Positions 1-8,489 of a stretch of DNA of 64,000 bases are shown here, in pieces. Both the position numbers and the translations under genes were made by a program. The stretch covers positions 62,001 to 126,000 of the forward strand of contig NZ_JAHONA010000003.1 in the NCBI RefSeq assembly GCF_019131995.1, given 5' to 3'. This DNA is from Collinsella aerofaciens (GTDB lineage Bacteria; Actinomycetota; Coriobacteriia; Coriobacteriales; Coriobacteriaceae). The notes beneath the pieces were generated by a model. It saw only the letters and a list, made by a program, of their open reading frames with translations. It did not search any database and was not told where the DNA came from. The stretch's first letter is position 1, and each line of letters begins with the position of its first letter.

Positions 1-1
1 C

Positions 2-637
2 ATCGGTCACTTCGTCATTCTGGACAAGGACATCATCGCGCCCAGCAATATCAATCGCCAGGCCATCGCATTTCACAGCACCATCGGCAAGCGCAAGGTC
101 GACGTTATGGAGGCCATGATCAAAGACATCAATCCTGCCGCCACCGTCATCAAGCGTACCGAATACCTGCTAAGCGACAACATCGACGAATTCTTCGCAA
201 GCGTTTTGGAGCAGACAGGCGGCAAGCTCGATTACGTCATCGACGCCATCGACACCATCTCGGCCAAGCTCACCATTGCCAAATATGCTCAGGACCACGA
301 CATTCGTTTGGTTAGCTCCATGGGCGGGGCCAACAAGCTCCATCCCGAGTGTCTCCGCTTTGCCGACATCTTCGATACGGTACGTGACCCTATGAGCCGC
401 ATTATGCGCAAAGAATGTAAGAAGCGCGGAATCAAGAGCCTGCACGTGCTGTTTAGCTGCGAGGAATCGGTTAAGACACAGCCCCGCGACCCTTCCAACA
501 TCCACGAGCGTACCGAGCTCGGAACCGCCAGTTTTATGCCGCCCATCATGGGTCAGATGATTGCCGGCGAGGTTATCCGCCAGATCAGCGGCCGCGGCAC
601 CGAACGTGTACGCTCCGATGGCCAGCGCCTGGACTAG
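2..637 (+). CDS. tcdA: tRNA threonylcarbamoyladenosine dehydratase-like ThiF/E1 family protein (5' end missing)
   Basis: The reading frame is open from the window edge, so the ATP-binding N-terminus lies outside. The visible part begins with the E1/ThiF segment 'LDKDIIAPSNINRQ' (family D-x-D and N-x-NRQ motif). It continues with the KVDVM helix, 'VIDAIDTISAK' and 'SSMGGANKLHP...ADIFDTVRDP'. That order is typical of TcdA/CsdL, which cyclises t6A37 of tRNA in an ATP-dependent reaction. About 211 residues remain, against roughly 250-270 for the family. The next gene starts 14 bases downstream on the same strand. Assignment to TcdA rather than another ThiF paralogue rests on the GGA and DIxxTxxDP motifs. 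Confidence 0.8.
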   Translation: MGHFVILDKDIIAPSNINRQAIAFHSTIGKRKVDVMEAMIKDINPAATVIKRTEYLLSDNIDEFFASVLEQTGGKLDYVIDAIDTISAKLTIAKYAQDHDIRLVSSMGGANKLHPECLRFADIFDTVRDPMSRIMRKECKKRGIKSLHVLFSCEESVKTQPRDPSNIHERTELGTASFMPPIMGQMIAGEVIRQISGRGTERVRSDGQRLD

Positions 638-651
638 CGGAACGCGCCGAG

Positions 652-1434
652 ATGGAGCCCCGGTTATTTGATGCACACTGCCATCTTGATTTGATGGCAT
701 ACCCGAATGCTGTTGCCGACGAAACTGCGGCTATAGGACTGGGGGTCTTTGATTGCGGGGTCGACCCACGCGACTTCGCGGCAGCAAAAAAGCGTGCCAG
801 CCGCTACCCAAACATTATCGCGGGCGTCGGCCTCCATCCCTGGTGGCTCGCCGACGGCCGCTGCGGTCCTGCCGAAGTCAATCTGCTTTGCGAAGTTGCC
901 GCCCAAGAGCACTACATCGGCGAAGTCGGACTCGACTTTTCCGCGCGCTTTGCTGGAAGTGAGCCGCTACAAATACAGGCACTTAACCGGCTCTGCGATG
1001 CGCTCGTGCAGCATCCTCTTACCGGGCGCGTGATATCAATTCACGCCGTTCGTTCGGCAGGAGCCGTACTGGACGTCCTCGAATCGCATGGACTACTCAT
1101 CCCAAACCCCGACTCCCCCGTTATCATCTTCCACTGGTTTAGCGGTACTTCGGACGAACTCGTCCGCGCGCGTAATGCGGGCTGTTATTTTTCCGTCAAC
1201 GAACGCATGCTCGCGACCAAGCGCGGTCGCGAATACGCACGACAGATTCCACTCGATCGTTTACTGCTCGAAACCGATGCGCCGGCGGAGGCAAACACAG
1301 AAACAAGCGCGCAGTCGCTCATCAGATCGCTCGCAAGGACCTCGATGCGCATTGCCTCACTCAAAAACTGTGACGCAAAGCGCATCGAGTCGGTAGTTTT
1401 AGCAAATGCGCACGCTGTTTTTGACCTTCGCTAA
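652..1434 (+). CDS. TatD-family metal-dependent hydrolase
   Basis: This 260-residue protein has the full TatD ligand set: HCH at residues 9-11, the 'GLHPW' loop near 60, E91 in 'GEVGLD', H131 in 'SIHA', H161 in 'HWFSG' and D209 in 'LLETDAP'. TatD proteins are two-metal TIM-barrel phosphoesterases linked to 3'-5' DNA/RNA exonuclease activity. The ATG at 652 follows the upstream stop by 14 bases, so the two genes are probably cotranscribed. The Shine-Dalgarno (SD) sequence is weak. The family is clear, but the natural substrate is not known from sequence. Confidence 0.85.
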   Translation: MEPRLFDAHCHLDLMAYPNAVADETAAIGLGVFDCGVDPRDFAAAKKRASRYPNIIAGVGLHPWWLADGRCGPAEVNLLCEVAAQEHYIGEVGLDFSARFAGSEPLQIQALNRLCDALVQHPLTGRVISIHAVRSAGAVLDVLESHGLLIPNPDSPVIIFHWFSGTSDELVRARNAGCYFSVNERMLATKRGREYARQIPLDRLLLETDAPAEANTETSAQSLIRSLARTSMRIASLKNCDAKRIESVVLANAHAVFDLR

Positions 1435-1435
1435 G

Positions 1436-1517
1436 CTCGGTGTGCAAAAAACGCCAAATATGAGTACTGTTACCGGAATGGATACAGTACTCATATTTGG
1501 CGTTTTTTGCACACGAG
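1436..1517. repeat. Long perfect intergenic palindrome
   Basis: Two 30-base arms, 1441-1470 and 1484-1513, are exact reverse complements around a 13-base spacer. With a single bulged base the pairing extends to 1436 and 1517. It lies just after the TatD stop and between convergent genes. The arms contain A6/T6 runs, so the hairpin could terminate transcription in both directions, but it is far longer than an ordinary terminator. Confidence 0.9.
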
Positions 1518-1520
1518 GTC

Positions 1521-1548
1521 CCGGGGAGTCGACAATTCGACTCCCCGG
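1521..1548 (-). terminator. Hairpin downstream of frlD
   Basis: A perfect 12-bp stem (1521-1532 with 1537-1548) encloses the loop CAAT. It sits 10 bases past the frlD stop on the minus strand. No T-run follows, so termination is inferred from position and stem strength only. Confidence 0.5.
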
Positions 1549-1558
1549 CACTGCTCAC

Positions 1559-2422
1559 CTATTCGGAAATCGGCGCTCCGTGGCCCCAAGAACCTTCCAT
1601 GCCGCACACGGTCGAGGCAAACCCGGCAGCAAAGTCGAGCGCGCGCTCGATGGCCTCGGCGCCATCCTCACCGCGCTTGGCGGAATCGAGATAGCACATC
1701 AAAAACGAGGTGAGGAACGAGTCGCCCGCCCCCATGGTGTCCTTCATGTCCGTTACCGGTTTAGCCAGCTGGCGGTAATAACGCTCGCCGTCGTAAGCAA
1801 TGCAGCCCTCGGCGCCCGCCGTAGCCGACACAAAACGCGGACCCAGGCCCTTCACCCATGCCAGACGCTCGCGAATCTCGTCCTCACTCGCAGCATCCGC
1901 CGCACTAAAGAAAGCAAAATCGACGTAGGGCGCAATCTGCTCGTAGTACTCGTCGGTGGAGTCGTCCGAAAAGTCAAAAGAGACCGTGACGCCCGCAGCC
2001 TTCAACTTGGGAAGCTCGCGCTCGGTAAAGCAATAGTTGCCCGAATGAACCACATCGAACTGCTTCATGTACGCAAGGTCAAAGCGATTGAGGACATAGC
2101 GCGCATCGCCACGGATACCGCCCTCGTTGGAGCCGAGGAAGACACGGTCACCGTCGACGACGGTCACGCGAGCCGCTCCGTTCTCGCCAATCATCTGCTC
2201 GCACTTGTCAAGCTCGATACCCTCATCCTCGAGGCTTGCAATGACATGCTCGGCAGCGGCATCATTGCCAAAAATTCCCATGTATGCGGAGCGTGCGGCA
2301 CCGCATTTCTTGGCATAAACGGCGAAGTTCACCGCATTGCCGCCAGGATACATGGTGTGGATATGCTCGTAGCGATCGACGACGTTGTCGCCAAATCCGA
2401 GCGCGTTAACGTTAAATGCCAT
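1559..2422 (-). CDS. frlD: Fructoselysine 6-kinase (PfkB family)
   Basis: This 287-residue PfkB sugar kinase starts 'MAFNVNALGFGDNVVDRYEH' and continues 'MYPGGNAVNFAVYAKK', which closely follows enteric FrlD. The PfkB ATP/anion-hole signature GAGDSF is at residues 231-236, with D234 as the expected catalytic base. It phosphorylates fructoselysine at C6 for cleavage by FrlB. It is the last gene of the operon, 14 bases after frlB. The specific call rests on both the N-terminal match and the frlB/frlC neighbours. Confidence 0.88.
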   Translation of the reverse strand: MAFNVNALGFGDNVVDRYEHIHTMYPGGNAVNFAVYAKKCGAARSAYMGIFGNDAAAEHVIASLEDEGIELDKCEQMIGENGAARVTVVDGDRVFLGSNEGGIRGDARYVLNRFDLAYMKQFDVVHSGNYCFTERELPKLKAAGVTVSFDFSDDSTDEYYEQIAPYVDFAFFSAADAASEDEIRERLAWVKGLGPRFVSATAGAEGCIAYDGERYYRQLAKPVTDMKDTMGAGDSFLTSFLMCYLDSAKRGEDGAEAIERALDFAAGFASTVCGMEGSWGHGAPISE

Positions 2423-2436
2423 GGCCTTTGTCCCTT

Positions 2437-3405
2437 CTAGTACTCGACAACACCCATATAGCGACGGAAATCGGGGTCGTGATCAAACACCTTGCCGCGT
2501 GCAGCACGCAGCTCGCAGTTCATGGCGTAGAACAGCACCGGGTCCAGATAGGCGCGGACGCTCGCCGGCACGGCTTCCATACCGTACTCCTTGGCATCGA
2601 GCACCATCAGCGTATCGGTATGCGTCTTAAGAAACGCCAGGGCGCGCTCGTCCATAGCACGGCACTCGCTGGAGCCCATCTGCAGGAAGTAAAAAACGCC
2701 ATCCTGAGTAGCCTCGAAGGGGCCGTGGAAGTACTCGGCGGAGTGGATGTAGCTGCAGTGCTGCCACTGCATCTCCATAAGAGAGCAGATAGCGAAACCG
2801 TAGGTCTGGCTAAAGTTGGGACCGCTGCCCAGAATATAGAAGAACTCGTGCTCCTGGCAAAGCTTGGCAAAGCGATCGCCCAGCTCGGCATTTACCTTCT
2901 CGCGTGCCGGGGGAAGAATCTTATCCATCTCGGCGATACCGGCATACATATCGGCAAGATCGGCGTAGCCCTCCTGCTGATCGAGCAGCTCTGCCGCAAG
3001 CGACAGCGAAATACCAGCGGGAACCTCGGCCTGCGGCACGCCCTCGCCCCATGGGTAGACCCACGTGGTCCACTTGCCGGAGTCGATCTTGGATCCAGCG
3101 TTGTCGGTCTGGGCGATCACCGTAGCACCGGCAGCAAGGGCAATCTCGCAGCCCTCGACGACCTCCGGGGTGTTGCCGCTGTGGCTGCAAGCGATGACCA
3201 GGGACTTCTCGCCCAGACGACGCGGACGCATGATATCGAACTCGCGAGCCGTATAGATATACGAAGTGAAGGTGGTTGCCTCGCGCTGCAGAAGCTCATG
3301 AGCCGGGATCAAATCGATCATGGAGCCACCGCAAGCAATCCAGTAGACGCTGTCGAACTTGCCCTTCTCGGCAATTGCCTCTTTGATCAGATCGTGTGCG
3401 TTCAT
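2437..3405 (-). CDS. frlB: Fructoselysine-6-phosphate deglycase (SIS domain)
   Basis: This 322-residue two-SIS-domain protein carries the phosphosugar motif 'SHSGNTPE' at residues 74-81. It resembles FrlB, which hydrolyses fructoselysine-6-phosphate to lysine and glucose-6-phosphate. The ATG at 3405 is chosen because AGAAAGGAA precedes it. An upstream in-frame extension to 3438 has no ribosome site and encodes no family residues. The gene lies between frlC and frlD in a tight operon. A generic AgaS-like isomerase is the alternative, but the context favours FrlB. Confidence 0.88.
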   Translation of the reverse strand: MNAHDLIKEAIAEKGKFDSVYWIACGGSMIDLIPAHELLQREATTFTSYIYTAREFDIMRPRRLGEKSLVIACSHSGNTPEVVEGCEIALAAGATVIAQTDNAGSKIDSGKWTTWVYPWGEGVPQAEVPAGISLSLAAELLDQQEGYADLADMYAGIAEMDKILPPAREKVNAELGDRFAKLCQEHEFFYILGSGPNFSQTYGFAICSLMEMQWQHCSYIHSAEYFHGPFEATQDGVFYFLQMGSSECRAMDERALAFLKTHTDTLMVLDAKEYGMEAVPASVRAYLDPVLFYAMNCELRAARGKVFDHDPDFRRYMGVVEY

Positions 3406-3467
3406 ATCCAGTTCCTTTCTTATTTGGCCCGCAATCAATGACGTTGGTTGCGTGGCCGATGGTTGTT

Positions 3468-4319
3468 TTAGTCAATCAGATATTTCTCGAATGCGGCCAT
3501 GTTCTTGGCATCTGCCGCCGCCGGGTCATCGTAGTAACGACCGTCCGTGATTTCCTGGCCCAGCATGCCGTCGAAACCATGGGCGTTGAGCGTGGCGACG
3601 AAGGCGTCCATATCGTGCTTGCCATCGCCCCACACCAGATGGCCATACGGGTCACCGTCGATAAAGTGCATCTCGTGAATTGCCCCATCACCAAAGGCGG
3701 CAAACCAGTCCTCGAGCGTCTCGCCTGCAACGCCCATCGCGGTTGTATCAACCATGGGCTGTAAGTACGGGCTCGCGACCTCGTCAATCATGCGCTTCGC
3801 ATCGGAAACCGTCGTCACAAGGTTGCTCTCCTCGGGACGCAGGCTTTCCATCGTAAGCACCAGACCGTGCTCGCCGGCATACTCCGCCAGAATGGACAAG
3901 TGCTCGCGGCTGCGCTTCCAGGCTTCCTCGCGGTCCTCGTCCCAGTCGCCCCAGCCCGAGTTGATGGACATGCGGTCGCACCCAAGTACCTCGGCAAGCT
4001 CAATGCCGTGCTTAAAGTACGCCAAGCTGCGCTGTTCATGCAGCGGTTTGCGTGCGCAGTACTGCCAAGGATAGACAACATTCTCGGGACACAGAGTACG
4101 ATACCTAAGCCCACGGTCTGCAGCCTTTTTCGCCAGGACCTCAGCTTCAAAGTAGCCCGTGTGGTCGAGCGTCACATGCGGCTCCGCACACCACAGCTCA
4201 ATGGACTCAAAGCCCAAACGCTGCTGCACATCAAGGAAGTAATCGAGCGACCACATGATGTAGTGGATATTCATGCCCGCAATCTGTTCGCGGTGCAGCG
4301 TCGGTTTGGATTCAGACAT
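3468..4319 (-). CDS. frlC: Fructoselysine 3-epimerase (TIM-barrel isomerase)
   Basis: This 283-residue protein belongs to the AP-endonuclease-2/xylose-isomerase TIM-barrel superfamily. The expected metal tetrad is present: E158 in 'TMESL', D191 in 'MVDTT', H218 in 'EMHFIDGD' and E256 in 'GQEITDGRY'. FrlC interconverts fructoselysine and psicoselysine. Its position between the amidohydrolase and frlB supports this over other sugar epimerases. Spacing to the amidohydrolase is one base, so translation is likely coupled. Confidence 0.85.
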   Translation of the reverse strand: MSESKPTLHREQIAGMNIHYIMWSLDYFLDVQQRLGFESIELWCAEPHVTLDHTGYFEAEVLAKKAADRGLRYRTLCPENVVYPWQYCARKPLHEQRSLAYFKHGIELAEVLGCDRMSINSGWGDWDEDREEAWKRSREHLSILAEYAGEHGLVLTMESLRPEESNLVTTVSDAKRMIDEVASPYLQPMVDTTAMGVAGETLEDWFAAFGDGAIHEMHFIDGDPYGHLVWGDGKHDMDAFVATLNAHGFDGMLGQEITDGRYYDDPAAADAKNMAAFEKYLID

Positions 4320-4320
4320 C

Positions 4321-5904
4321 TTATGCCTCCTTATTTCGATCGAACACGATTTGTCCGTCCGACATCGTCATATCAACCGCAAGATCGCGTGCGTCGCGAT
4401 AATCGAGGTCGAACACATCCCGATCGAGCACGCAGATATCGGCAAGCTTGCCAACCTCAAGCGTACCCAGCTCGTCTTCGCGCATCAGGTCGTACGCGCC
4501 CCCGGCAGTCCAAGCGCGCAAGAGCTCGACAAGCGTCAGCGCGTTGACCTCATTCACGGGCAGTCCGTCGTCGAAGTATCCGCCGCACGCACTGTAGATT
4601 GACTCGCCCAAACTCGGAATCAACAGCGGTAAATCCGTGCCACAGCACACTGTGCATCCGGAATCTTCCATGCCGCGGCGATTCCAGCTGTGCAAAAGTC
4701 GCGTCTCACCAATTTGTCGACGCATCATCGACAGGCAATCCTCGCGCCGGTCCAGCGTTAGAATCTGCGGATAGACCTCGCAAATTCCACCTAACTTGCC
4801 AAACTCGACAAGATCGGTCGGGTCAGAGTTCTCGAGATCGGTAATCGCATGGCGGCGAAGCATCCGTCCATGCTCGTCTCGAGGCAGCGAGGCATAGAGC
4901 GCCACGGTGCGACGAACGGCGCCATCGCCCTGGCAATGCAAGGAATATCGGAAGCCGTCAGCATCAATTGCACGCAGCTCGTTCTCAATCAGATCCCACT
5001 CTGGCTCCTCGACGACCGTCTTGCCGGCAGCGCCCGCATCGGCCGTGTCCTCATAGGGTTCAATCATCTCGGCAAGCCCCGCCCATACGCCGCGATCGGT
5101 CATACGGTTGAAGCCAGAAAAACGAACGAACGGTCCCCGGAAGCGCTCTCGCGCCTCGCGGGCATATGCCAGATTTGCACCGGCACCCACCGGCTGCGAC
5201 ATCATAGAGACGCGAACCGTCAGCTCACCAGATTCCTCACGGCGAGCCATTTCGTCGGCAAAGCCGTAATAGTCATCAAACGCCATCTCCTTGATGGCGG
5301 TGACGCCGCGCTCGTTAAGCATGTTCATGTAGTCCGAATACCCGGCACGCACCTCGGGCAGCGCGAGGAAATCGCTCATCATGCGCCAGATCTTCTCGGC
5401 ATAGCACGCCTGGGGCGTAAAGCCGTATCGCGCACTAGCGGCAGCATTGAGAACGCAGGTCTCCGCACCCGATGTAAAGCAGACAACGGGGATATCGCCA
5501 AAACAATCGTCAAACACAGCTGCCGTATTTGCGTTCTCGGCATCCGATGCCAACGTTTCGGGTAGGTTGTGGCCAAAAGCCGCCGCGCAATCCGGATGAC
5601 CTTCTTTCCATGCACGCAAGAGCGACACGGCCTCTTTGGCATCGGCGATGCCGGACAGATCAGACCCCAACGTCCGCAGCGCCCAGCCTGTATAGAAGGT
5701 ATGCACATCGATCAGGCCAGGCATGACGGTACGGTCGCCCAGGTCAACTACCTCGTCCGCCTGGGTCAAATACGAAGCCGCCTCACACTTGGTGCCAACA
5801 GCCTCAATTCGATTGCCACGGACCGCTACGAAACCTTCAAACGGCAGGTCCCCCGTACCGGTAAAGACGCTCTTAGACGTCAGGACCGTCAAACGATCAG
5901 ACAT
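4321..5904 (-). CDS. Amidohydrolase-3 (YtcJ-like) family protein with altered metal ligands
   Basis: This protein of about 527 residues has YtcJ-like amidohydrolase architecture: an N-terminal beta-sandwich strand, 'VMPGLIDVH', 'LHCQGDGA', 'CCGTDLPLLIP' and a C-terminal 'GKLADICVLDRD'. Two usual metal positions differ. The HxH pair reads H68-T-F70, and the later I-E-H motif reads 'AITDLENSDP'. It could use one metal, have another activity, or bind only. The ATG at 5904 is preferred because AGGTGG precedes it; a GTG at 5913 directly abuts the transporter stop. In the frl operon it may deacylate or trim glycated substrates, which is inference. Confidence 0.75.
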   Translation of the reverse strand: MSDRLTVLTSKSVFTGTGDLPFEGFVAVRGNRIEAVGTKCEAASYLTQADEVVDLGDRTVMPGLIDVHTFYTGWALRTLGSDLSGIADAKEAVSLLRAWKEGHPDCAAAFGHNLPETLASDAENANTAAVFDDCFGDIPVVCFTSGAETCVLNAAASARYGFTPQACYAEKIWRMMSDFLALPEVRAGYSDYMNMLNERGVTAIKEMAFDDYYGFADEMARREESGELTVRVSMMSQPVGAGANLAYAREARERFRGPFVRFSGFNRMTDRGVWAGLAEMIEPYEDTADAGAAGKTVVEEPEWDLIENELRAIDADGFRYSLHCQGDGAVRRTVALYASLPRDEHGRMLRRHAITDLENSDPTDLVEFGKLGGICEVYPQILTLDRREDCLSMMRRQIGETRLLHSWNRRGMEDSGCTVCCGTDLPLLIPSLGESIYSACGGYFDDGLPVNEVNALTLVELLRAWTAGGAYDLMREDELGTLEVGKLADICVLDRDVFDLDYRDARDLAVDMTMSDGQIVFDRNKEA

Positions 5905-5913
5905 CACAACCAC

Positions 5914-7377
5914 CTACGCCGGAAGCATGCCGGAAATGGCAGTAATGACCAAGCCAAACACGACCATGAAGATGAAGAACTTCCAAATGGTCTTCCACCA
6001 TTGGCCAAACGAAATCTTAGCCACGGCAAGGCCGGCGACCGTCATACCCGCCACGGGGCTGATGGTGTTGATGGTCTGGTTGGCAAACTGGAGCGCGGTG
6101 ACGGCCGCCTCGGGATTGAGGCCCATGAGCTCGGTCAGGGGGCCCATAACGGGCATGGTGAGCGCCGCCAGGCCAGAACTCGAGGGAACCAGCAAAGAGA
6201 GCAGGCCAAGGACGACATACATAAACGTGGTGTAGACGGCGGCAGGTGCACCGGCGAGCGCGGTAGCAAGCGCCTGGAGGATGGTGTCGATGATCATGCC
6301 GCCCTCGGCGATGACCAGAATACCGCGAGCGATACCGATAACGACGGCAGCGTACGCAAAGTCGGCGAGACCCTTAACGAACTCCTCTGCGATCGTCTGC
6401 TGGTCAAGGCCGCCCAGGATACCGGCAAGCAAGCCCATGCCAAGGAACACGGCGGAAATCTGATTCATGTACCAGCCCTGGGTAACAAGACCCCAGACGA
6501 TAATGCCCATACCGCAAGCAAAATCGATAAGCACGAGCTTCTGACGGATAGTGAACTCTTCCTCGATGGAGGCATCGGTCACGGAAAACTCAATACGCTT
6601 GAGCTTATCGTCCTCGTACACAATGGACGACTCGGGGTTTTTCTTGACGCGCATGGCGTAGCGCATGGCCCATGCGATACCGACGGCAGTGAAGATGACC
6701 CAAGAAACGGCGCGCAGCCACAGTTGCGGATTACCCTCGATGCCAATGATGCCTTGGGCGATCAAAACATTAAACGGGTCGATGGTCGAAGCACAATATC
6801 CCAGGTTAGGACCAAGGAAGCAGATGATGAATGCCGTCATCGAGTCATAACCGATACCCATCATGATGGGAATGAAGATGGCATAGAACGGCAGGGCTTC
6901 CTCAGACATGCCAAACGTAGTGCCGCAAATGGACAGCAATGTCATCGTGATGGGAATGATGAGGATGTCCTTGTTCTTGAGCTTTTTAATCACACGGCTC
7001 ATGCCGGCATTCAAAGCGTTGGTCTTGGTGATGATCGCGAACGATCCGCCAATCAATAAGACGAACGCAACGACGTCGGCAGCCTCTTGGATACCCTTGG
7101 TGGGCGCTTGCAGAACCGCGAAGATATCCTGGCCCAGATTGATGGTCTCGCCGGTCTCGGAATCGGTGTAGTTCTTATCGACCTGTTCATAGGTTCCAGC
7201 AACGGCGACTTCACGCTCGCCCGCCGCTGTCGAAATTGTCTTGCGCTGATACTGACCAGAGGGAACGATCCAAGTCAGGACCGCAAAGACAACGATCAGC
7301 AAGAACATGATCGTATAGACATGCGGTAATTTGAACTTAAAACGTCTGTTTGTCTTCTTCGCCTTCGTATCTGACAT
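5914..7377 (-). CDS. YfcC/DcuC-family transporter of the fructoselysine operon
   Basis: This 487-residue, multi-helix membrane protein begins with a basic tail and 'PHVYTIMFLLIVVFAVLTWI', followed by 'VPSGQYQR', the start pattern of YfcC-type carriers (C4-dicarboxylate/AbgT-like superfamily). The ATG at 7377 has GGAGGT at ideal spacing; upstream in-frame Met codons lie in the promoter and operator and are rejected. It is the first gene of the operon, where enteric bacteria have the unrelated permease FrlA. It is therefore the likely importer of fructoselysine or glycated peptides. The substrate is inferred only from context. Confidence 0.82.
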   Translation of the reverse strand: MSDTKAKKTNRRFKFKLPHVYTIMFLLIVVFAVLTWIVPSGQYQRKTISTAAGEREVAVAGTYEQVDKNYTDSETGETINLGQDIFAVLQAPTKGIQEAADVVAFVLLIGGSFAIITKTNALNAGMSRVIKKLKNKDILIIPITMTLLSICGTTFGMSEEALPFYAIFIPIMMGIGYDSMTAFIICFLGPNLGYCASTIDPFNVLIAQGIIGIEGNPQLWLRAVSWVIFTAVGIAWAMRYAMRVKKNPESSIVYEDDKLKRIEFSVTDASIEEEFTIRQKLVLIDFACGMGIIVWGLVTQGWYMNQISAVFLGMGLLAGILGGLDQQTIAEEFVKGLADFAYAAVVIGIARGILVIAEGGMIIDTILQALATALAGAPAAVYTTFMYVVLGLLSLLVPSSSGLAALTMPVMGPLTELMGLNPEAAVTALQFANQTINTISPVAGMTVAGLAVAKISFGQWWKTIWKFFIFMVVFGLVITAISGMLPA

Positions 7378-7419
7378 AGATACCTCCAAAGAACTCGAGA
7401 CTGCATCGCATCTCGCTTC

Positions 7420-7442
7420 AACGTTTGCACAATGCAAACGTT
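7420..7442. promoter_or_regulatory. Palindromic operator of the fructoselysine operon
   Basis: AACGTTTGCA and TGCAAACGTT form perfect 10-bp arms around three bases. The site lies between the operon promoter and the transporter start, just downstream of the predicted -10, where a bound repressor would block transcription. The adjacent GntR/UTRA protein is the obvious candidate binder (inference). Confidence 0.6.
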
Positions 7443-7456
7443 CTATGACGTCCCAT

Positions 7457-7485
7457 AGATTACCAGCAGCTTTTCCCTTCATCAA
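7457..7485 (-). promoter_or_regulatory. Predicted sigma-70-type promoter of the frl operon
   Basis: Read on the minus strand there is TTGATG, a 17-base spacer and TAATCT. The 10-bp-arm palindrome at 7420-7442 follows at about +10 to +35. No alternative start site was tested. Confidence 0.5.
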
Positions 7486-7545
7486 GATAATTTCAAACTG
7501 ATTGCCGCAACGCGGTTGAACGGTCGCGTTTGCGCCATGAACGGT

Positions 7546-7585
7546 ATGGAAACGCCCGGTGAGATGATCCACCGGGCGTTTCCAT
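7546..7585 (-). terminator. Hairpin terminator after the GntR gene
   Basis: Fifteen-base arms (7546-7560 and 7571-7585) are exact complements around a 10-base loop. The stem is centred on CGCCCGGT/ACCGGGCG. It begins 10 bases past the regulator stop and separates that gene from the frl promoter. Confidence 0.65.
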
Positions 7586-7595
7586 TCGCAATGTC

Positions 7596-8339
7596 CTAGA
7601 TGTCAAAAACGTAGCGAGACCCAACGATCCGCTGACGACCGATGATAAACGGCCGCCGCTGCTCATCGAAAAAGAAGGCTTCCATATAAAACAAGGGTTC
7701 GCCAACGGGAACTGCCAACAGTCGAGCGACCTCGGGCGACGCGCACGCGATCTCGAGCGTGCACGGGTCGGTAAACGCGGGCGTGCGGCCCGTCCGGTTG
7801 CGCACGAACTCAAAAATGGATTGGTTAGATAGAAGTGCCGTTGATAGATAGGCGTTGTCCTCGTAAACATATATGTTGTTCTCGAGCATGACAGGGACGC
7901 CATCGGCAGTGCGCACGCGCTCAACGCAAATCAAGTCAGTTCCAACGGGAACACCAAAGAACTGCGCTTCGGTGGAATCCGCCGGCAGTATCTTTCTCGA
8001 AATGACACACGCCCCCGGTTCCATTCCGTTAACGCGGCATGCGTCCGAAAAACTCTGGACGTCATCCTTCTGGCGAATCTTGCGCTTGAGCTTGGGGGCA
8101 TTGACAAACGTGCCTTTCCCCTGTCGCTTCGTTAGATAGCCCTGCTGGACGAGCTCCTCAATAGCGCGTCGCACGGTAACGCGGCCAACTTTATAGCTCT
8201 CAGCCAATTCGAATTCGTTGGGTATCCGCGCGCCTGCCTTGTAGGCGCCGGAGTTGATTTCGTTTTTAATGATATCAATGACCTGTTGGTACAGCGGTAT
8301 CGCTGCTTTACCGTCAGTTGGCCCTTCAGTCGGTGGCAT
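7596..8339 (-). CDS. GntR-family regulator with UTRA domain (FrlR-like)
   Basis: This 247-residue regulator has an N-terminal GntR winged helix ('PLYQQVIDIIKNEINSG', then 'VGRVTVRRAIEEL' and 'GYLTKRQGKGTFV'). A C-terminal UTRA effector domain of roughly residues 95-247 ends '...GRQRIVGSRYVFDI'. HutC-subfamily GntR proteins usually repress sugar-phosphate or amino-sugar operons and release DNA on ligand binding. It lies upstream of and in the same direction as the frl operon, separated by a terminator and the palindrome at 7420-7442. Control of frl is inferred. Confidence 0.85.
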   Translation of the reverse strand: MPPTEGPTDGKAAIPLYQQVIDIIKNEINSGAYKAGARIPNEFELAESYKVGRVTVRRAIEELVQQGYLTKRQGKGTFVNAPKLKRKIRQKDDVQSFSDACRVNGMEPGACVISRKILPADSTEAQFFGVPVGTDLICVERVRTADGVPVMLENNIYVYEDNAYLSTALLSNQSIFEFVRNRTGRTPAFTDPCTLEIACASPEVARLLAVPVGEPLFYMEAFFFDEQRRPFIIGRQRIVGSRYVFDI

Positions 8340-8362
8340 ATACCCTCTCCCAGCACAATTAA

Positions 8363-8405
8363 TTCTAAAACGGGCTTAAGGGCATTCAACAAGCCCTTAA
8401 GCCCG
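8363..8405 (-). terminator. Terminator of the HAD phosphatase gene
   Basis: Perfect 13-bp arms (8371-8383 and 8393-8405) are followed on the minus strand by TTTTAGAATT. It lies about 85 bases beyond the HAD stop and upstream of the GntR gene. Confidence 0.7.
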
Positions 8406-8489
8406 CATTAGCTTAAAGTATGCTAGGTGTCGCACCAAAATGTTGGCTATTTACTCATCAGACCCGAAAAACGCGCAACTACCGCGCTC

